Assembly (NCBI GenBank): GCA_947483345.1
Contig: CANKNL010000155.1
Location: 1 to 7,297 of the forward strand
Origin: Chitinophagaceae bacterium
GTDB taxonomy: Bacteria; Bacteroidota; Bacteroidia; Chitinophagales; Chitinophagaceae
Direction: 5' to 3'
Length of the DNA: 7,297 nt
Shown: piece after piece, positions 6,147-7,297 of the stretch
Layout: each line of letters starts with the position of its first letter
How positions within the stretch are numbered: position 1 is the stretch's first letter
Position numbers and translations under genes: made by a program
The notes under the pieces: generated by a model
The model's input: the letters and a program-made list of their open reading frames with translations, nothing else
Databases searched by the model: none
What the model was told of the DNA's origin: nothing

Positions 6147-7079
6147 TTATATTTCCAGCTTTTCTATGATAACCAAGCTCATTTTATAAAAGGCTTCGGT
6201 TGAATAGCCTGCAATATGTGGTGTTAATAATACATCAGGTTGTGCTGTAAGATAACTCATTTCCGCCTGTTCGGAGGCAGTTAAGCGCGCTAATTGCTCG
6301 TTCTCCAATACATCTAAAGCTGCGCCGGCAATCCAATCTTGTTTTAAAGCATCTATTAAGGCTGAGGTTTTTATTACAGCTCCCCTCGACGTGTTAATAA
6401 TAACAGGTTGTTGTTGAAGGGATTTAAAAAAACGGTCATCGGCCATATGTGTCGTATCATCCGACAGTGGCACATGAAAACTGATGACATCAGCAAAACG
6501 ACAGATCTCTTCCAGGTTGCTTTCTTTTACATAATCATTACCAAAAGCATACTTATTTTTATCATATGCCAAAACGGTTACATCAAAAGCGCCCAACAAT
6601 TTGGCAAAGCTGCTGCCGGTATTTCCATAACCGATGATACCAATTGTTTTACCGGTTAACTCGGTTCCCCTGTTGTCTTCACGAATCCATTTCCCTTTTT
6701 TAATTTCTTCAAAGCTGCTGCTGATTTTATGTTGCAGACTAAGCAACATGCCTAAGGCATGCTCTGCTACTGCCGTACGGTTGCCTTCGGGGCTGCTTAC
6801 ACATTTAATGCCTTTAGTTTCGGCATACGTAACATCTATCAATTCCATACCGCTACCCAACCTGCCAATCCATTTTAGTTTATCAGCTTTATCTAAAATC
6901 GGGCGATCAATTTTCAATCTGGTTGTTACAATAATACCTACGGCGTCAACAATTAGTTCGGCTAATTCATTATAAGTTATATCAGGAAGATACTGCACTG
7001 TAAATCCCTTTTTTTGTAAAGTTTCAATTAATACGTCATGAACTTTAGCCGTTAGTATCACTAATTTTTCTGTACTCAT
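6147..7079 (-). CDS. D-2-hydroxyacid dehydrogenase, NAD-dependent (phosphoglycerate dehydrogenase-like)
   Basis: This 310-residue cytoplasmic oxidoreductase converts 2-hydroxy acids and 2-keto acids using NAD(H). The catalytic domain (about 1-100 and 285-310) encloses a Rossmann domain with the GxGxxG motif GYGNTG (150-155) and Asp173 at the end of the second strand (VLAYD), which favours NAD over NADP. The expected triad is present: Arg232 (NTSRGAV), Glu261 (DVLENEQ) and His288 (TPHIAGYS). The usual Pro after the catalytic Glu is Gln here. The SSPEGNRTAVAEHALGMLL segment (95-113) is typical of the 3-phosphoglycerate dehydrogenase (SerA) branch. There is no C-terminal ACT domain, so serine feedback inhibition of the E. 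coli SerA type is not expected. A serine-pathway role is plausible but not proven, and other 2-keto acids are possible. The ATG overlaps the stop of the RidA gene by 4 bases, and a strong terminator follows. Confidence 0.9.
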   Translation of the reverse strand: MSTEKLVILTAKVHDVLIETLQKKGFTVQYLPDITYNELAELIVDAVGIIVTTRLKIDRPILDKADKLKWIGRLGSGMELIDVTYAETKGIKCVSSPEGNRTAVAEHALGMLLSLQHKISSSFEEIKKGKWIREDNRGTELTGKTIGIIGYGNTGSSFAKLLGAFDVTVLAYDKNKYAFGNDYVKESNLEEICRFADVISFHVPLSDDTTHMADDRFFKSLQQQPVIINTSRGAVIKTSALIDALKQDWIAGAALDVLENEQLARLTASEQAEMSYLTAQPDVLLTPHIAGYSTEAFYKMSLVIIEKLEI

Positions 7080-7297
7080 TTCAATGCAATCATACTGATT
7101 TCCACATTCACATTTTTAGGCAGGCCCTTTACAGCCACTGTTTCTCTGGCAGGATAATCGGCCGTAAAATAGCTGCCATAAATGTCATTTACAGCTGCAA
7201 ACAACGCCATGTCACTTAAAAAAATGGTTGTTTTTACAACATCGCCGAATTCCATCCCGGCTTCTGTTAGTATGGCTTTCAGGTTTTTCATTACCTG
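7076..7297 (-). CDS. ridA: RidA family enamine/imine deaminase, 5' end missing
   Basis: These are the last 73 residues of a RidA (YjgF/YER057c/UK114) protein, a trimeric cytoplasmic enzyme that hydrolyses reactive enamines and imines such as 2-aminoacrylate released by PLP enzymes. The frame stays open to the right window edge (Gln-Val before the Met at 7289-7291), so that Met is internal: it falls inside the family helix QVMKNLKAILTEAG. Recognisable parts are GDVVKTTIFLSDM, the substrate-binding Arg in the signature DYPARETVAVKGLP and the closing strand NVEISMIAL with its conserved Glu. Roughly 50-55 N-terminal residues are missing from view. The TGA overlaps the ATG of the dehydrogenase gene (7076-7079), so the two are very likely one operon with coupled translation. 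Confidence 0.93.
   Translation of the reverse strand, partial: QVMKNLKAILTEAGMEFGDVVKTTIFLSDMALFAAVNDIYGSYFTADYPARETVAVKGLPKNVNVEISMIALK

Noticed and set aside
6408..6975. Two + strand open frames antisense to the dehydrogenase
   Set aside because: The minus-strand protein has all catalytic and NAD-binding motifs over the same bases, so these are shadows.

Overview
The window reads as a gene-dense, AT-rich piece of a Bacteroidota chromosome, most likely from a Chitinophagaceae-like lineage. This is an inference from protein style, start regions that are A/T-rich with no clear Shine-Dalgarno sequence, a TAnnTTTG-type -7 element, and the familiar greA-HIT gene pair. There are nine protein genes, no RNA gene, no CRISPR array and no insertion sequence. 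No gap between genes exceeds about 85 bases.

Layout from left to right. (1) The end of a metallo-beta-lactamase-fold hydrolase gene (+, cut by the left edge), which carries a small hairpin-type repeat inside its reading frame. (2) A two-gene minus-strand unit: an inner-membrane flippase-like protein and, overlapping it by 4 bases, an exported DUF3108 protein. (3) Divergent from that unit, ruvC (+), the Holliday junction resolvase. (4) A two-component pair (+): a sensor histidine kinase, then an OmpR/PhoB-type response regulator 10 bases later. It is preceded by an array of TTAAC motifs at helical-turn spacing. (5) On the minus strand, greA and a HIT-family hydrolase. (6) Also on the minus strand, the end of a RidA-family gene (cut by the right edge) overlapping a D-2-hydroxyacid dehydrogenase gene by 4 bases, closed by a strong intrinsic terminator just before greA.

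The genes are mostly housekeeping: DNA recombination, transcript elongation, nucleotide hydrolysis, amino-acid metabolism, envelope and signalling. I see no previously undescribed multi-gene system. The two most interesting signals are small. The first is an 85-bp symmetric element, four 7-base units on each side of a 29-base core, lying in frame inside the hydrolase gene. The second is the phased TTAAC array ahead of the two-component genes, which resembles a binding site for the response regulator they encode. A third is the crowded space before greA, where a promoter-like -7 box sits directly upstream of the preceding operon's terminator.
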